A stretch of 64,000 nucleotides of DNA from Ectobius pallidus (GCA_964059195.1 CAXKWD010000001.1:220108484-220172483); one strand, 5' to 3'; shown: positions 28,811 to 42,338, counted from the stretch's first letter. Notes: generated by a model not told the origin, from the sequence alone. A program made the numbers and translations.

Positions 28811-31270
28811 ATATTTTCTTAATTTCAAGTAAAACCAAACTAAAAGTCCTTGCATAAGGGTATCACTTCTTGCCTATAACATTCAATGGTTAATGGGGAC
28901 CACTGATCACTTTGTGAAATTACCTGTGAAGTGACGAAGCAGTACAAGAAACAGATCACTTTGCTAGCTTTTTCAGAACTGCGTAACTTTGAAAAGGAAA
29001 CTGTCCACTAACAAGGACATGATTGCCCACCACTTAGCAGACTCATCATAAAGACCGGCCAGCGCTATTAACTAAGTGTGAGATGATTAGGAAGGGGGGG
29101 ACATCTTGCCAGCCACGAGAGGGTTCTCTGCACGATATTAATAATACTGTTAAAGTGGAAATTAGATAATATCAGACTCTGACCCTTTCATTACTTAATG
29201 GCTTTACATGCTAACCTCTTGGACATGCATGGCTACACTTAAGGGGGATGCAAACCTTCAACTGGGCAAATAGTGTAATAGTTAGGGCAAGGCATTTGAT
29301 GATTTTGCATCTGTTTTATATGAATGTTAAAAGATAGCTCGAATATATATAAATGTGTATCATGAAATAATTGATTAAATAAAGGCAATTTGTGATTGCA
29401 TTTTTGCCTTTATTTTCATTTTTCGTCATTTTCAAGAGATTGGTCATTTTTTGGCAATTTTTAGGTCATTTTCGGCCACGTTTCAGTGGAGATAGAGAGG
29501 AGTTTTTCCATGTACAAATCGTTACTTTCAGACAACAGACAATCGTTTTTATTTGAGAATCTCCGCCAAGTGTTCATAGTTTATTTTAAGTCAGGTTTAT
29601 TGCAAACACCACAGCAGTCTGTTTTGTAGCAACAACAAAAAAATTTCTTTTTTTTTAAATGGCACATATTTGCTAGGGGCAATTTTATGGGCATGCCAGT
29701 TCAGAAATAATTTATTTTTTCGCCAAGGGTGTCCAAATAGTATAAATTTACTTCTTTAGTAACAAAATAAGTGTTTTGTAATATAGCCTAAATTCATATG
29801 TAACGCACCGTCATAAACTGTTTTTAGCAATTCATTACTTAAGAAAAAACTAATTATTAGTAATAATGGTAAATTTATTGGTTGTTTCTTTTAGGTAGAT
29901 TTCAAAGAAAAATCTACCTATTGCAATGGATACCATGTCATGATTTTCGAAAAATTCTTTCATATCTTTACGTTTCATGCTCCCCTAAGTACGAAACCAC
30001 CGCCCGTTCAAAAAAAAATTTTGTGATATTTATATATATATATATATCTTTACACGATAGCGGCCGTAATTTTGAAGATATTTGAACCAAATTTTAATAT
30101 GTTATTTCTAGGCCCAATAGTTCGGACAAGTTCGTTAACGAGCAAAATTGGCCCAAGGGGGTGGTCGGGGGAGGGGGTTGAAATTTTTAAAAATGTATAT
30201 CTCGGCCCCTATGAAGTATAGAGGGAAACTTTGTTTGAATAAATTAGAGTACTCGCTACGGAGTTCACAGGGACACCAACGATTCGGGGGTTTTAATGAG
30301 GGTGGGGGTGGGGGATGAAAATTCGAAACTTTTCAAACCACGTCTTGTGGGGTATCGTTGAAAAGCTCTTGATGAGTACTCTACAAATCAATAAATAGTT
30401 TCTTGATAGCTCTCATATGACGCGAGATTTTAATGTTTGAAAATAATAACTCTTAAAAGAATTATTATAATATCATAATTTTGTCTTGTTTAGCGGCTTT
30501 GCTAATTTTATTCATTGTTGATCTTGCGCACGGCCTCCCAGAATATTATATCCTATTCTTGTTGTCAAAACAAATGATTGTAGGCTCTTCCTCTTTACTG
30601 CAGGTTTGCCATGCCAAGGCTAAAAAAGAAGAGTGCTGCGCAGCGATAATAAATTAAACCAAAAGTACGGTACTTTGAAATCTGCCTCAGCCTGTAGGCC
30701 TGCCTAAAGGGATTTTTTAATTTTGGGTCATTTTTTCACTATTTTTAGGTCATAAATGCATTTTCTATTTTGCATTTTTTCACTATTTTATGGTCATTAA
30801 ATGCCTTGCCCTAGTAATAGTAAACAATTAATCAATCCTTTTGTGATTTTATTCATAATTATAATTTGTCCAAGTTTAAATGAAGTTGAGTACTTAAGTC
30901 TTATTACTGACAATTTTTTTGTTTTTTTTGTGATGTTACGCAACGGTACGCAGTACTGGCCCTTTTTAAAAAAATGAAATTTGGATATTAGTTGGAATAT
31001 TTCTAACACAATTCCCATAAAATGTTTTACATAAAATCAAGCTTATTTGTTGGTTTTGTTAGATTTCTGCATACATAATAGCCTACATACGAGCAGATGA
31101 TAGTTTCTGTAAATTGCCGTGGCTACTGGACTGCAAGAGAGTTGGGGGGGGGGGGTTGGGTTTTTTTGGCCTTAGCAAACTGCTCTTATTCTAACATGTA
31201 ATCATTCTTTAGATTTCTTTTGGGCCCTTTTTGTATTTTTGCAGTCATTTTATAGCTAATTTTTAGGTCA
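28811..31270. other. Intergenic repeats without coding content
   Basis: Contains a (ta)n run at about 30029-30048, G-rich patches (30158-30180, 30300-30315, 31143-31157) and stretches of tttttaggtcattttc type that recur at 29450, 30730 and 31260. No gene is recognised. Confidence 0.5.
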
Positions 31271-31274
31271 TGAA

Positions 31275-31985
31275 AATCCGGGCCCTGGTAATTACTCAGT
31301 ATTCACTGTAAAAAGTGTAATTCATTTACCGGTTTGTGGCAGCTCGGCCAGTGATTGGCTGTCTCTCAGAGCCAATCAAAATGCTTCGGAGCACTGAACA
31401 GCAGAAAGGAAAATTTGGAATGTGTAGATTTATACAACATAAATCTAGAATAGACACAAATCTGATGAATAAACAAGAATTTTCATACAATTTATTTATT
31501 TATATTTTTTTTGGGGGGGGGGGGGTGTCTTTTTTTATTTTTGCAGTCATTTTATATATCATTTTTTAAGCATTTTTAGGTCATCAAAATATGGGCCCTG
31601 GTAATTACTCAATATTCGCTGTAAAAAGTGTAATTCCTTTACCAATTTATGGGAGCTCAGCCAGCGATTGGCTGTCTTTCAGAGCCAATCAAAATGCTTC
31701 GGAGCACTGAACAGCAGAAAGTAAAATTTGGAATGTATAGATTTATACAACATAAATCTGATGAATAAATAAGAATATTTATACATTTTTTTGGTATTCT
31801 TTTATTTTTGCAGTCATTTTATATATAATTTTTTAAAGTATTTTTAGGTCATGAAAATCCGGGCCCTGGTAATTACTCAGTATTCGCTGCAAAAAGTGTA
31901 ATTCATTTACCGGTTTGTGGCAGCTCAGCCAGTGATTGGCTGTCTTTCAGAGCCAATCAAAATGAACAGCAGAAAGTAAAATATG
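31275..31985. repeat. Three tandem copies of a 270-315 bp unit
   Basis: Each unit starts near gggccctggtaattactcag and contains agtgattggctgtctttcag and caaaatgcttcggagcactg. Unit starts are at about 31282, 31597 and 31861. Copies are separated by variable T/G-rich tracts. The third is shortened. Non-coding. Confidence 0.85.
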
Positions 31986-32857
31986 TATTGTATGGTTTCA
32001 GCCCACTGAAGTCTCATTTACAAGACAAACACAGCATGAGAAGGAGGCAATTCATCATATGATGGCACTGCATGCGGCAGTTTGCAAGAAGATTGAAACA
32101 AGAGATTAGGAGGCCTGCAATTAATTCATTAAAGGTGTAGCAATGCCAAATGAGTCACGCAACCTACATGGCTATTACAGCAATTAACCCAAGCACACTC
32201 AACATGTCTTCTAATGCTTTAAATAGGAACGAGGCTCATCCAAGGCTTTGCATCACTTCCCACAACCAACTAGCAAACAATCCAATGACAGAAGAAAGCA
32301 ATTAATGAACAATTAAATAGAAAAGAGATGACCAAACAGTCAATCAATCTGGCATCAATAAACAAACTATGACAACAGTGGCACCTTATGAACAAAGCTT
32401 CAAACATACACTGACTCTCATAATAATTCTCCTCTTTATAATGTACTCAGACTATACAATCAATTGCACAAAATGAACAGTATAGATATTTTTAATACTA
32501 ACAATAAGCGGTTTAAAAACATATGTGAAAATTTTTTTAAAATTTTAAAATAATAATTATTAAAATATGCTCCATGTCATTTTCTTTATTTGAATCTTTC
32601 TGATATATATTCTCCTCCAAAACTATTATATTATTATTTGTTTTTCATATTATGTTCCCTTGTGTAATTGTCATATTGTTTGTGTTTTTCTTTTCTGTGT
32701 GTTTTTTTTAATAGTTATAGTATTAGTTTAATTATTTTGAATATCACTTTAAATGTTTAATATTAGAATCTGGTGTATTAACATAAGTGAGAATATTGTA
32801 ATTGGGCATTAGCCTGTAATATTCTTAGTACAATAAATAAATAAATAATGAACCCAT

Positions 32858-33116
32858 ACTGTACAATAAATTGCCAAAAAATCTGAAAAATGTAAATTCA
32901 GTTAGGAAATTTAAAACAACTGCTCGCAAATACTTTATGGACAATGCCTTCTACTCCATACAAGAATACATGAATCATCAAGAAAACTTAGCTTAATAGT
33001 TGTAAATATTGTCATTAATAGATTAGGTTTAGATTTAAGGAAACTTAACGAGTCACCAGTTTATGACCTATGTAAACGTTATGTGACAATAAAGCATTAT
33101 TATTATTATTATTATT
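32858..33116 (+). pseudogene. 3' end of a Jockey-type LINE (last reading-frame piece plus 3' UTR)
   Basis: The plus strand reads LYNKLPKNLKNVNSVRKFKT then NAFYSIQEYMNHQENLA-stop, the usual C-terminus of Jockey/I-like reverse transcriptases. The 3' end shared with 9430-9534 and an (att)n tail follow. Confidence 0.78.
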
Positions 33117-33591
33117 AACTTATATGGGCCCGTGGGGCTCAAGCCCACCCAATAATTTGCTGTGTATTATCAAAAATATTAATTCTAATAATTATTAGAC
33201 CTATTACTACTAAAAAAATTGTGTTTAGTCGGCGCAAAACGAAAATCAGGCTAGCCTATAGGTTTATAAAAAAAATTAACACATATAACATGATCCCCCT
33301 CGTTTCAAATGATTTAAGGTACAATTGTGATCATTTGAAATTGTTTCGGAATTCTTTAAATTTATACGTCAAATTTACTCTGTTAATGCCAGTTTCCACA
33401 GCATCTTCCAAAATACTTTTTTCCGCTTTGAAAAGACTGGAGACATTTTTACGTTTGACAATTTTATAGAGAAGACTTAATTTCACACATTGCTGTTGTA
33501 CAAAAAGATAACAGGGAAAAGCTGGCTTTCGATTTTGCTTGTGAATAATTTGTAGGGAGAAGTAATGTACTTGTAGGCCTACAACACACAG

Positions 33592-33733
33592 TCTTTATCA
33601 AGCAGCTCCTCAGTTATCCCCATAAGACTGAGTGCACCCTGTTCCAGAACTCCCAAACACAGAAAAATCCATGGTACTGAGGACAGAACCTGGATCTGTG
33701 GATCCAGTCAGCAACACTAACCACTAGACAACA
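33592..33733 (-). mobile_element. Diverged SINE copy (18690 family)
   Basis: tttatcaagcagctcctcag, actgagtgcaccctgttcca and cagcaacactaaccactaga align with the SINE at 18690-19004 in the same order. The B box is damaged. Its right side is cut by the hAT-like insertion at 33742. Confidence 0.7.
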
Positions 33734-33741
33734 CAGGCCAT

Positions 33742-34460
33742 CAGGAGTGCCCACCCCTCCTAAATTTCATGACTCACCCCCCGCAACCTGAATGGCTGTC
33801 GACAAGGGCACCCATATGATATTTTCTAGTGGGGCAATTTTTATTAATTTTTCTTCTCTTTAACTTCTTGGGCCACTTTGTAACATTATATTAATAATAT
33901 AATAAGTGCAACAATGACATAACCAGAAAATAATTGCGGAGCGGGTCGAAAGTGCCGGGGGGTCGGGGGTCCATCCCCAGGAAATTTTTAAATATTGAAC
34001 TAAGGAAAATAACATTTTATGCTATTTTAGCACAGAAAAACTAGTTAGGAAATTTGTTTACCATACTCTAAGACATGCCAATGTAAATAAGAAATCATTA
34101 GGCCTGCCTAAGTAGGGGGTACACCCCCGGAAAATTTTTAAATACTGAACTAATGAAAATCACATTTTACGCTATTTTAGCACTCAAAAACTAATTAGGA
34201 AATTTGTTTACCATACTCTAAGGCATACCAATGTAAATAAGAAATTGTTACTTAAGTCGGGTATCCACCCCCGGGAAATTTTTAAATATGGAACTAATGA
34301 AAATCACATTTTACGCTATTTAGCACTCAAAAACTAGTTAGCTTGGCAGTTCTTAATTTTAGCGTATAAAACGCTAATTTTGCAACAATTTTCAACCCCC
34401 CCCCCCAGAAAATTCATAAAACGCTAATATTTTGCCCCCCCCCCCCCGTGGGCACCCCTG
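33742..34460. mobile_element. hAT-like non-autonomous element, perfect 8-bp TSD
   Basis: Flanked by caggccat at 33734-33741 and 34461-34468. The ends CAGGAGTGCCCACCCC and, mirrored, CAGGGGTGCCCACGGGGG are hAT-type. The interior carries units related to those of 4162-5593 in opposite orientation (ctaagacatgccaatgtaaa, gttaggaaatttgtttacca) and an internal CAAGGGCACCCATA end, as if one relative had inserted into another. Confidence 0.8.
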
Positions 34461-34469
34461 CAGGCCATA

Positions 34470-35790
34470 CAATTTTAAACTGTGTAGGAGAAATTCTTGG
34501 GGAATAATAATAAAAAAAAAAACAAATGATACAGAAATGAATACAAATATCTTATTAGCTACTATTTCATTAAAGGATAATTTTTTTGTAATACATTACC
34601 TGGTTTGCCATCTTCCATCCAGCTCCTTATTTCTGACAAGATTTCCCAATGACTGAAAGCCTTCCTGATCCATGGTACACCTTCATATGATGTCTCTTGA
34701 GCACTGCTAAAAACTGAAAGCTTTTATACCTTTTAAGAGAGAATCAAAACACAATTAGGTTAATCTTAGTCACAGGAAAAAATACTTTTTACTATAAAAA
34801 ACGGCTTCAATAATTGATTGATAAAAACCTCACCTTCTTCTTTAGTCTTCAATCCTTGGATTGGTTTGCAGCGATTCTCCATTCTGATCTTTTTTCTGCC
34901 TTCCTTTTTAATTCTTCATACGTTTTGCAGTTCATGTCATCCTTAATTTGTTCCATGTACTGTAGTCTTCCTTTGCTATTCTTGCCTTCAATTGTGCCTT
35001 TGATAATGACTTTTAAAATTTTGGTGCCTTAGTAAATGCCCTATGACTTTTATTCTTCTTTTTCTTATTTGGTACCAAATTTCTTTCTCTGCTTTTGCTC
35101 TCTCATAAACTTCCTCGCTGGTAATTTTATCGAAACATTTATGCTGTCAAAATTTTACGAGAGGAACGAAAATCTATTTATCGATCAAAATTTCTTTAAC
35201 CCATCAGCTCAGTATTTTATTCCTCTACTTTGTAGTGACGTCTATGTGAGGATTTGTTTACTTCTTTCAAATTTTTTGAACGTTGGCAGGGCAGAAGTTT
35301 AAATTGTGGAAAAATGCTTCTAAAAAAATATGATATTTTTAAGTCAACAGCAAGATATTTACTCAATACAATGCTCATAAGAATAAGAAATTGAAGTCAG
35401 CAAATATATGTCCACAAAAAAAGTGAAACATTAATTTTTTTCAGTTGTATCAGATATTAAATTGAGCAAAGTCCCTCAGCTGACCAATTCTATAAATTGG
35501 TCAAATTTTCATCACTGGGACACAGAAAAGTTCAATCATGGAATAATAATCCCATGTTTCTTTTTTAAATTCCAGGCCTATAAGTAAATACACGACAGAT
35601 TTTAGGTTTGTAAACACCTTGTTAAAATAATTGTATTTGATGCTTATGCTTAAATTCAAAGCAATAAGAGATCGGCTCACAAAGGGATGGTGTGGAATAC
35701 AGATGATAAGAAAATTCAATGCCAACTTTAAATAAGAAAAACACTAGAAGAAACCAGAAGCATCAAAAAGTTTCTATCACTCGACTGTAC
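34470..35790. other. Intergenic sequence, no gene recognised
   Basis: AT-rich. Frames at 34.8-35.3 kb resemble low-complexity translation only. Confidence 0.5.
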
Positions 35791-35793
35791 ATA

Positions 35794-36478
35794 CGAGAGT
35801 GGATTGAAAAGTAATGCACAATAATTTTTTTTACAAAAAGTTTAATAGGTACGATTACAAACAAATGCACCCATGAAGGGACATTTCTTGTCTCTTTTTC
35901 TGTATAGTCGCCAAGTTTCTCAACACACTTCTCCCATCTTGATACCATTTTCAAAATAGCCTGTTCATACAAGTCCATTCGGTTGGAGTATAGCCATCTG
36001 CGGACTGCTGTTTTCACTTCCGCATCTGACACAACGCATTTACCAGCCAGGAATTTCTTCATGGAACCAAATAAATGAAAGTGTAACGCAATAGGTGATC
36101 CAAGCTTGTCATCATTCGTTGGCCCTTGTGGTCGTCTGTCAGATTCTTAGGCACCCAGCGAGCACTAACTTTACGAAAGTTCAATGTGTCATGTACAATA
36201 TCATACACAGCATCGTATAAAATGTTGAAGTGCTGAGATAAGGTTTGTCAGATGCAGAAGTGAAAACAGCAGTCCATAGATGGCTATACCCCAACCGAAC
36301 AGACTTCTATGAACAGGGTATTTTGAAACTGGTATCACGATTGGAGAAACGTATGAGAAACTTGGAGACTATATAGAAAAATAGACAAAAATGTCCCTTC
36401 ATGTGTGCATTTGTTTGTAATTGTACCTATTAAACTTTTTGGTAAAAAAATTGTGTGTTACTTTTTGATCCACCCTCG
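35794..36478. mobile_element. Mariner-derived foldback element, transposase C-terminus in both arms
   Basis: TA at 35792-35793 and 36479-36480 flank inverted ends CGAGAGTGGATTGAAAAGTA and the mirror tactttttgatccaccctcg. The left arm (minus) reads FLAGKCVVSDAEVKTAVRRW and MVSRWEKCVEKLGDYTEKE. The right arm (plus) reads DAEVKTAVHRWLYPNRTDFY then ILKLVSRLEKRMRNLE, the same mariner C-terminus. The catalytic core is absent. Confidence 0.8.
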
Positions 36479-36489
36479 TATTTCACACC

Positions 36490-37115
36490 TGGTCCCTAAG
36501 AATCACTAATCAGAATTTCAGAATTTCTCCCGACACAGACACCAGATAATATGGTCTGGATGCAGAATATAAACAGGACTGCGGAAAAAGGAAATCTAAC
36601 AACATGACCAAAGAAACTCTCGTGTTTTCTATTCTACTAAATTGGAATTTATTTTTCTGTAAATATAAAAAATTACTTTAAATGTAATATTGAACACTTC
36701 TGGAATAAATTCAAGTGCTGGAAATACAACAAAAATAATCTAACTACATCATTTGCAATTCTGATTGGCATAAATGTTTCTAGCAGACTGAATCGTTCCA
36801 GCAATAACTATAAACTTTATAAACAAAGTATAGTCATAAAATAAGTTTCCCTAGAAAGTTTCACAAATTGCTGAAAAGGAGAAACGTGTCAGTGTATCCA
36901 CGTTGCTGTCAAAATAAAATTAAAACACACAAAGTATGAAGTACACTAGTATAAGAATTCATGTGTATAAAATACTCTTTTACTGCCTCATTGAATATGT
37001 GATTTTCGTAAATCCCCCCATACTTGACAGACTTCATGGATAAAATTTTAGAATACAGAGAAACCTCCACATAATGATGTGAGCCCTAGCAGATTGTATT
37101 GTTATATATGAGGGT
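36490..37115. other. Intergenic sequence, no gene recognised
   Basis: AT-rich. A Tigger-like aaacctccacataatgatgt occurs near 37060. Confidence 0.45.
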
Positions 37116-37119
37116 TATA

Positions 37120-38031
37120 CAGCAGAGTCGCGATAATTCGAGATTCTGTGCAATCTGAGATGGGGGGGGGGGGAAAGGAAATTTAAAAAAAAGTGTACGT
37201 GCAAAGCCATGCGACAGAAGTGAAACTTGATTTAATTTTTGGATTACTGGATTTTTTAAATTTTGGATTGTTGGACTTTTTAATAATGGGTTTTTGGACT
37301 TTTTGGATTTTTTAATTTTAATTTTTTTTTATTATTAAATTTTGGATTTTTTAATCTTTTGAATTTTGGATATATGGATTTTTTATTTTTTACATTTGGA
37401 CTTTTAAATTTTGGGTCTTTGAATTTTTTAATTTTGGAATATTGGATCTTTTAATTTTGGATTTTTTAAATTTTGGATCCTTGAATATTTTAAATTTCAG
37501 ATTTTTAATTTTGGATTTTTTAAATTTTGGATTTTCGATTTTTTAATTTTTAATTTTTGGATTTTTTAAACCTTGGATAAGCCTAATCATTGAGTTGATC
37601 GTTCTCTGTGCAGTCCGTTCCGTCACACCACACTAATTTTGTGACAATTTTGACCCTAACACTAATTTCATGAAGATTTTGAGCGTTACACAAGCTCTCG
37701 ATTTACCCCTACCGTGGCTAAAGAAGTTTCACTTAAAAAAAACAGGACATTTAAAAAAAATCCCATATATAAAGGCTTAAGGAGAATTAAAAAAAAAAAA
37801 ATAAAGTACTTTTAACATTGAGAACATACAAGGAGGCTTGGGGAAGGTGCAGTTGGAAATGGAAGGTGGGAGGGATGAGGGTTGGCAACATCCCATAGGT
37901 CACGTAGGCGGTGATCGGTCATTCAGTGTCATTCAGAAAATCCGTTATTTTCCTTTTTTCCATCTAATTGACTTTTTTGTAATCCGAGGTACCACCAGCC
38001 CCAATGAACTCGGATTATCGCGACTCTACTG
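37120..38031. mobile_element. Tigger/pogo-like non-autonomous element containing a T-rich minisatellite
   Basis: TA at 37118-37119 and 38032-38033. The ends CAGCAGAGTCGCGATAATTC and the mirror ggattatcgcgactctactg match the CAGTAGAGTC-type TIR of Tigger-like elements. The interior includes the repeat 37187-37740, which also occurs on its own at 57124-57660. No transposase. Confidence 0.7.
37187..37740 (+). repeat. ATTTTTGGATTTTT-type minisatellite element, copy 1
   Basis: About 330 bp of irregular tttggattttttaatttt units between conserved flanks (catgcgacagaagtgaaact on the left; gagttgatcgttctctgtgc and gctctcgatttacccctacc on the right). The same flanks and core occur at 57124-57660. Confidence 0.8.
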
Positions 38032-38039
38032 TATTGAGG

Positions 38040-38735
38040 AGTTGTAATTTAATTCGACGTTGGATAATTCGAAATATTGTATAATTTGAATAAATACTCA
38101 TTCCCCTTGACATTCTATATAAATGTATGTTAAAAAATGGCAATTAATTCGAATCTTTTAACCTTAATTTGGATAAATCAATGCCAAAATTTGTCTCATG
38201 TTAATGTTGTAAGGATTCCAAGAGTTTATTGCTTTCAGGAATTCCACAAGAATTATCTTTTTCGCTGAAGAACCCTAGTATGTAGCAGCCAGGAGGTACC
38301 GTACTAAAGTGTATTTTTAACAACCGTTATCTTCCTCCTGCTGAATAGAAGTTCAATGGAATGCGAAGTTCACCCCCTCCGCTACAGTCTTGGAGGGATT
38401 CAATACTTCTGTGAAAATTTTAGTGTTTTCATTCTATCCTCCAAGTGTGACTGTGTTTGAAAATGTCAAAGCGTAGGCATACACCAGTTCCTTTATTAAA
38501 TTTAGGGTTACAGTTTTAGTGTGGAAAAAATGGATTCATTTAACATCCTAACAACAGGATGGCAGTCATTAAGGTAAGATTCACTATACAATAATTATTA
38601 TTTATTGCAAAGAGTTTATTTTTAACATTTTTACGGCATTTTCGTTTAAAAAGTCACAGTTATGGTTAATTCGAAATTTGGATAATTCGATTTTTTTCTA
38701 ATTCCCTTGGGGTTCGAATTACTAAGAGTCCACTG
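38040..38735. mobile_element. Remnant with a Tigger-type right end
   Basis: The right end gttcgaattactaagagtcc-actg followed by ta at 38736-38737 is a pogo/Tigger-type terminus. The left end was not located. Non-coding. Confidence 0.4.
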
Positions 38736-38739
38736 TATT

Positions 38740-40570
38740 AGAAAGACTGCAAGCAAAAAACTGTGTAATCTACAGGATAATTCATGGAACGGACATGAGA
38801 AGAAGTAGAACAATAATTTTGTTATTTAACTTACTGACTTCCCTTGAATTGTAACCATAGCTACTTTACACCCGCACACTAAAAAATACTATTCGAACTG
38901 ATTTACAACACGGATCATAGCATGCTTTGAGGCTAGCCATTTGTTAGAAATTTCAGACTTGTAGTTGGTGGGAAGAGAGAAGAGAAATACAAGAAAATTC
39001 ACTACACAGCTAAGGCAAAACTCAAAAAATTGCTCCTTATGGTATTTTACTTGCACATTATGTACATGTTGAAGTAACAACCTAACTCACAATATGTTTT
39101 TGAACACATAAGGGTTGATTTTACACCCCTCATGAACCTTTCTTTCCTGGAATTTCTAAGAAATGTAACAGATTTTCGGAACCCAGAAAACAATATTGGT
39201 GGCTGGGAAGGATACTGATCTGATACCAGTTACCATCCATAGGGCTAAGCTACCGGTTTTGCAGTAACAATTCAACCTCCAATTATCATTATAAAAGGGA
39301 GTTAATAAAATAGCTTCATCGTTATGGTGAGTTACATTTAACATTATTAAGATTAGGAAATTCGCCAGAACCAAAGAAATATATTGCTAAATGCAAGTTT
39401 ATCATTATATCGATCTTCATTATACAGAGGTTTGACTGTAGAATGTTTTATTCAGTATGTACTTACTAGAGGCTTTCCTAACAGATTGGAAAAAAGTTAC
39501 TTTCTACTCTGTGGGGTAGATTGCTAAAACAGGGTCTTGATCACAGTTCAAAGCAGCGGTTTTCAACCCTTGGCTGATGTTCAGATCAGGCACCGCCTGG
39601 AAGTCTGTTTTACAACTAGCAACATAGAAAATAATCAACATTTCTTAGTGTTACGTCAATAAATTGCCACAGAAACAAAAGACTATGAAGATTTTCTTTG
39701 AAGGAACCAAGGATTTGTTGTGAAGTTATCATGATATTTAATATAGTACAATCCCGCTATTCTGAACCCTGCTATTCCAAAAATCTGCCTATTCCGAACA
39801 GAAAATTAAAAAGATGTTCATGAAAAAACGTACATTTATTGTTATACAAAGAAGTTAAATAGAGACGTACATAGAGCCTAAGCTTGATGAAAATGCCTGA
39901 AACCAAATTGGAATGAAAGCTGGTTACTTACAGCACATGTTGGCTCCGTTTATACAATTCCCCGCATTTAATTTATGCCTTAACAAGTCAATACGCTGAT
40001 ATTATTCATGAAATTCACCTATTCTGAATTCCCGCTAAACTGAACTGTGTTGTAATATTGTAATAAGAACCAAAGGCATTTCTATATATTATACAATGCT
40101 AACATAGACCTAAAGGTTTGTTGTTTAAGAAAATTATTTACAACAAAATTAGAAATGTGTAAATATATGAAACTTAACTACATGATATTATCCATTACAT
40201 TGTAGGCTATGATTTAACGTTCTTGCATCCATTCATCAATTTACTTAGTCCAACTGATCATACATAAATGATGTGGGACATACAAAATTGCACATAAATA
40301 CTAGGTATACATAAAATATGGTAAATAATAAATAAAACAAGCTAATATAGTTACAATTATATTGAGAGGAAAGAAAAGAAACAGTAGATATTAACAAACA
40401 GAAAGAAAGAACTATTTATGAACTAACACTCCAATGTTGATAGAGCCATATTGACTTGTCTTTGTATCTAAAATGCAGTAACTGCACCTTGTCAATATAA
40501 AAGTTTTAAAATATTAAAAATCAAATATATTTCGACCAACTTGTGGTCTTCTTGTACTTTTTTGTCTTTG
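38740..40570. other. Intergenic sequence with Tigger-like termini, no gene
   Basis: A Tigger-like right end lies at 39412-39440 (attatacagaggtttgactg), and a possible small element between 39750 (cccgctattctgaaccctgc) and 40045 (cctattctgaattcccgcta). No coding sequence. Confidence 0.4.
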
Positions 40571-40575
40571 GGTTA

Positions 40576-41291
40576 GTAATTACTAGACTTTGGACTTTTA
40601 GGACGCTAAAAATGCTGTTTTAGGTACCTAAAATAGTTTCTAAAAATTGGAAAATAGGTTCTAAAAATTGTAAAATAGTCTCTTATAAAATTGTTAAGTT
40701 GCCAATTTTCTGAAATATCTCAATTGCAATGCGGAATATTATATTTATTGAAGTCACCACTAATCAATAATCATGATAAAACACAGATATAGGCCTATGG
40801 TACACAGAATTATTTAGACCTATTACTGGGGCCTGTATTACTACCATAACAGTGAAAACCTAATCCCTGCGCCCAGAAGCTACGTACGCTAGCATATTCA
40901 ACCCCTTGTATCCCTCAGTAATTCAGAGAACTATAATTTTTTTTGTTACTGGATGTGGGATTCGGGAGAAAAACACTACATTTTCTTGGGAATTCCAAGG
41001 AATTTTTCTACTGACGTCACAAATGTGTCAAGTACTGCACATTCCGAGTTAAAAATTTGGTACGAACTGAAAATAAATGCTAGAATTTATAACAAAAAAT
41101 AACTTATTTTGAACTTTACAAGCAAAAAGGCAAATATTAGGCTCTAACGTAAAAATAGGCTGTTTTAGGTCCCACAAAAGTATCTGTTTTAGGCATAGTT
41201 ACTTATGAAACATGCATATACAAGCTTTCGTCCATATATCACTTAAGGATTAAAATAGGTTTTTACCTAAAATCCAAAGTCTAGTAATTAC
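40576..41291. mobile_element. DNA-transposon family B, copy 1
   Basis: Inverted ends gtaattactagactttggac and the mirror tccaaagtctagtaattac. The interior is filled with taaaataggtt-type repeats. A relative lies at 60800-61469. No transposase. Confidence 0.68.
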
Positions 41292-41554
41292 AGCTAAATT
41301 AGCTTGGGGTTATAAGAAGTTGGAGTAGATGGGCACTTTGTTGTTTGAGAGCATGTATAGAAGCTCACGGCACTTTTGTGCTCACATCTCTACCTAATGC
41401 TCTGCCATAAATAGTAAACGACACATTGAAGTTTTCATTGTACTGTATTGCAGTTTTGAACACATGTCCACACTCTTCAAGATACAGAAAATACCTATAT
41501 TGTTCAAGAATATTTTACTTAAAATAAAATAATAGTAAGTTGGAACATAATACA

Positions 41555-42338
41555 ATTGTGGCATCCAGTGAGAGAGTGGGCTAAGCCAGAAATAACGGAA
41601 TCGAGATATTTTGAGATTTGTGTTTGGCTTTCTAAAGAGAAAAAATTTCATCTTAACACTTGATTTATTTCTTCTTATCAGAATTTACACATTACAAAGT
41701 GATTACAAAAATTAACTTCAGACCAGAGTGTCAACCCTTTATCACCTTCTTAAGGTTTCTTTTTCGCGGTTTTTCGATATTTAAAAAAAATTTCAAAACT
41801 TTGAAGCGCCATATCTCGATATGTATTTGGTTTTATAAAACGTTTAAACAATGCAAATGGTAGGAAATGCAAGGCTCTTTAACTTTTGTAATGAAATGTT
41901 TTATGCTCTAACGCGTTGCTTCGGAGTTATAAGGAAAAAAACTACAAAAACCCCAAAATTTCGAGGTTTTCGGTTGCCCTGAAGCTCGCACAGGGTTCTC
42001 GAATTGGAAAACTTGGATTCTACACCATAAAATACCCACATACAACATATAAAAAAATTATTAACTTCGGACCTTTTTCCAGGTAAAAGTACCTCGTGAC
42101 TGGACTATTACCACTCCCTGCATATCACGTTACTAATGCTTAGCCCACTCTCTCACTGGAGAAACGCCATTCCCTTAATTTATGAAAACTATCTTTCAAG
42201 AATAGATAAGGAAGGAACCCACACAAACCTTTAATATTAGGTTTACAGTTACACGACTATATGTACTACACCGAGATGACAATAACTCAAATTTGAAAAT
42301 TTTTGGCTTAGGCCACTCTCTCACTGGATGCCACAATT
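41555..42338. mobile_element. Element with 33-bp TIRs
   Basis: The ends aattgtggcatccagtgaga and the mirror tctcactggatgccacaatt frame 784 bp. A partial third copy of the end (cccactctctcactgg) lies inside at about 42140. Non-coding. Confidence 0.68.
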
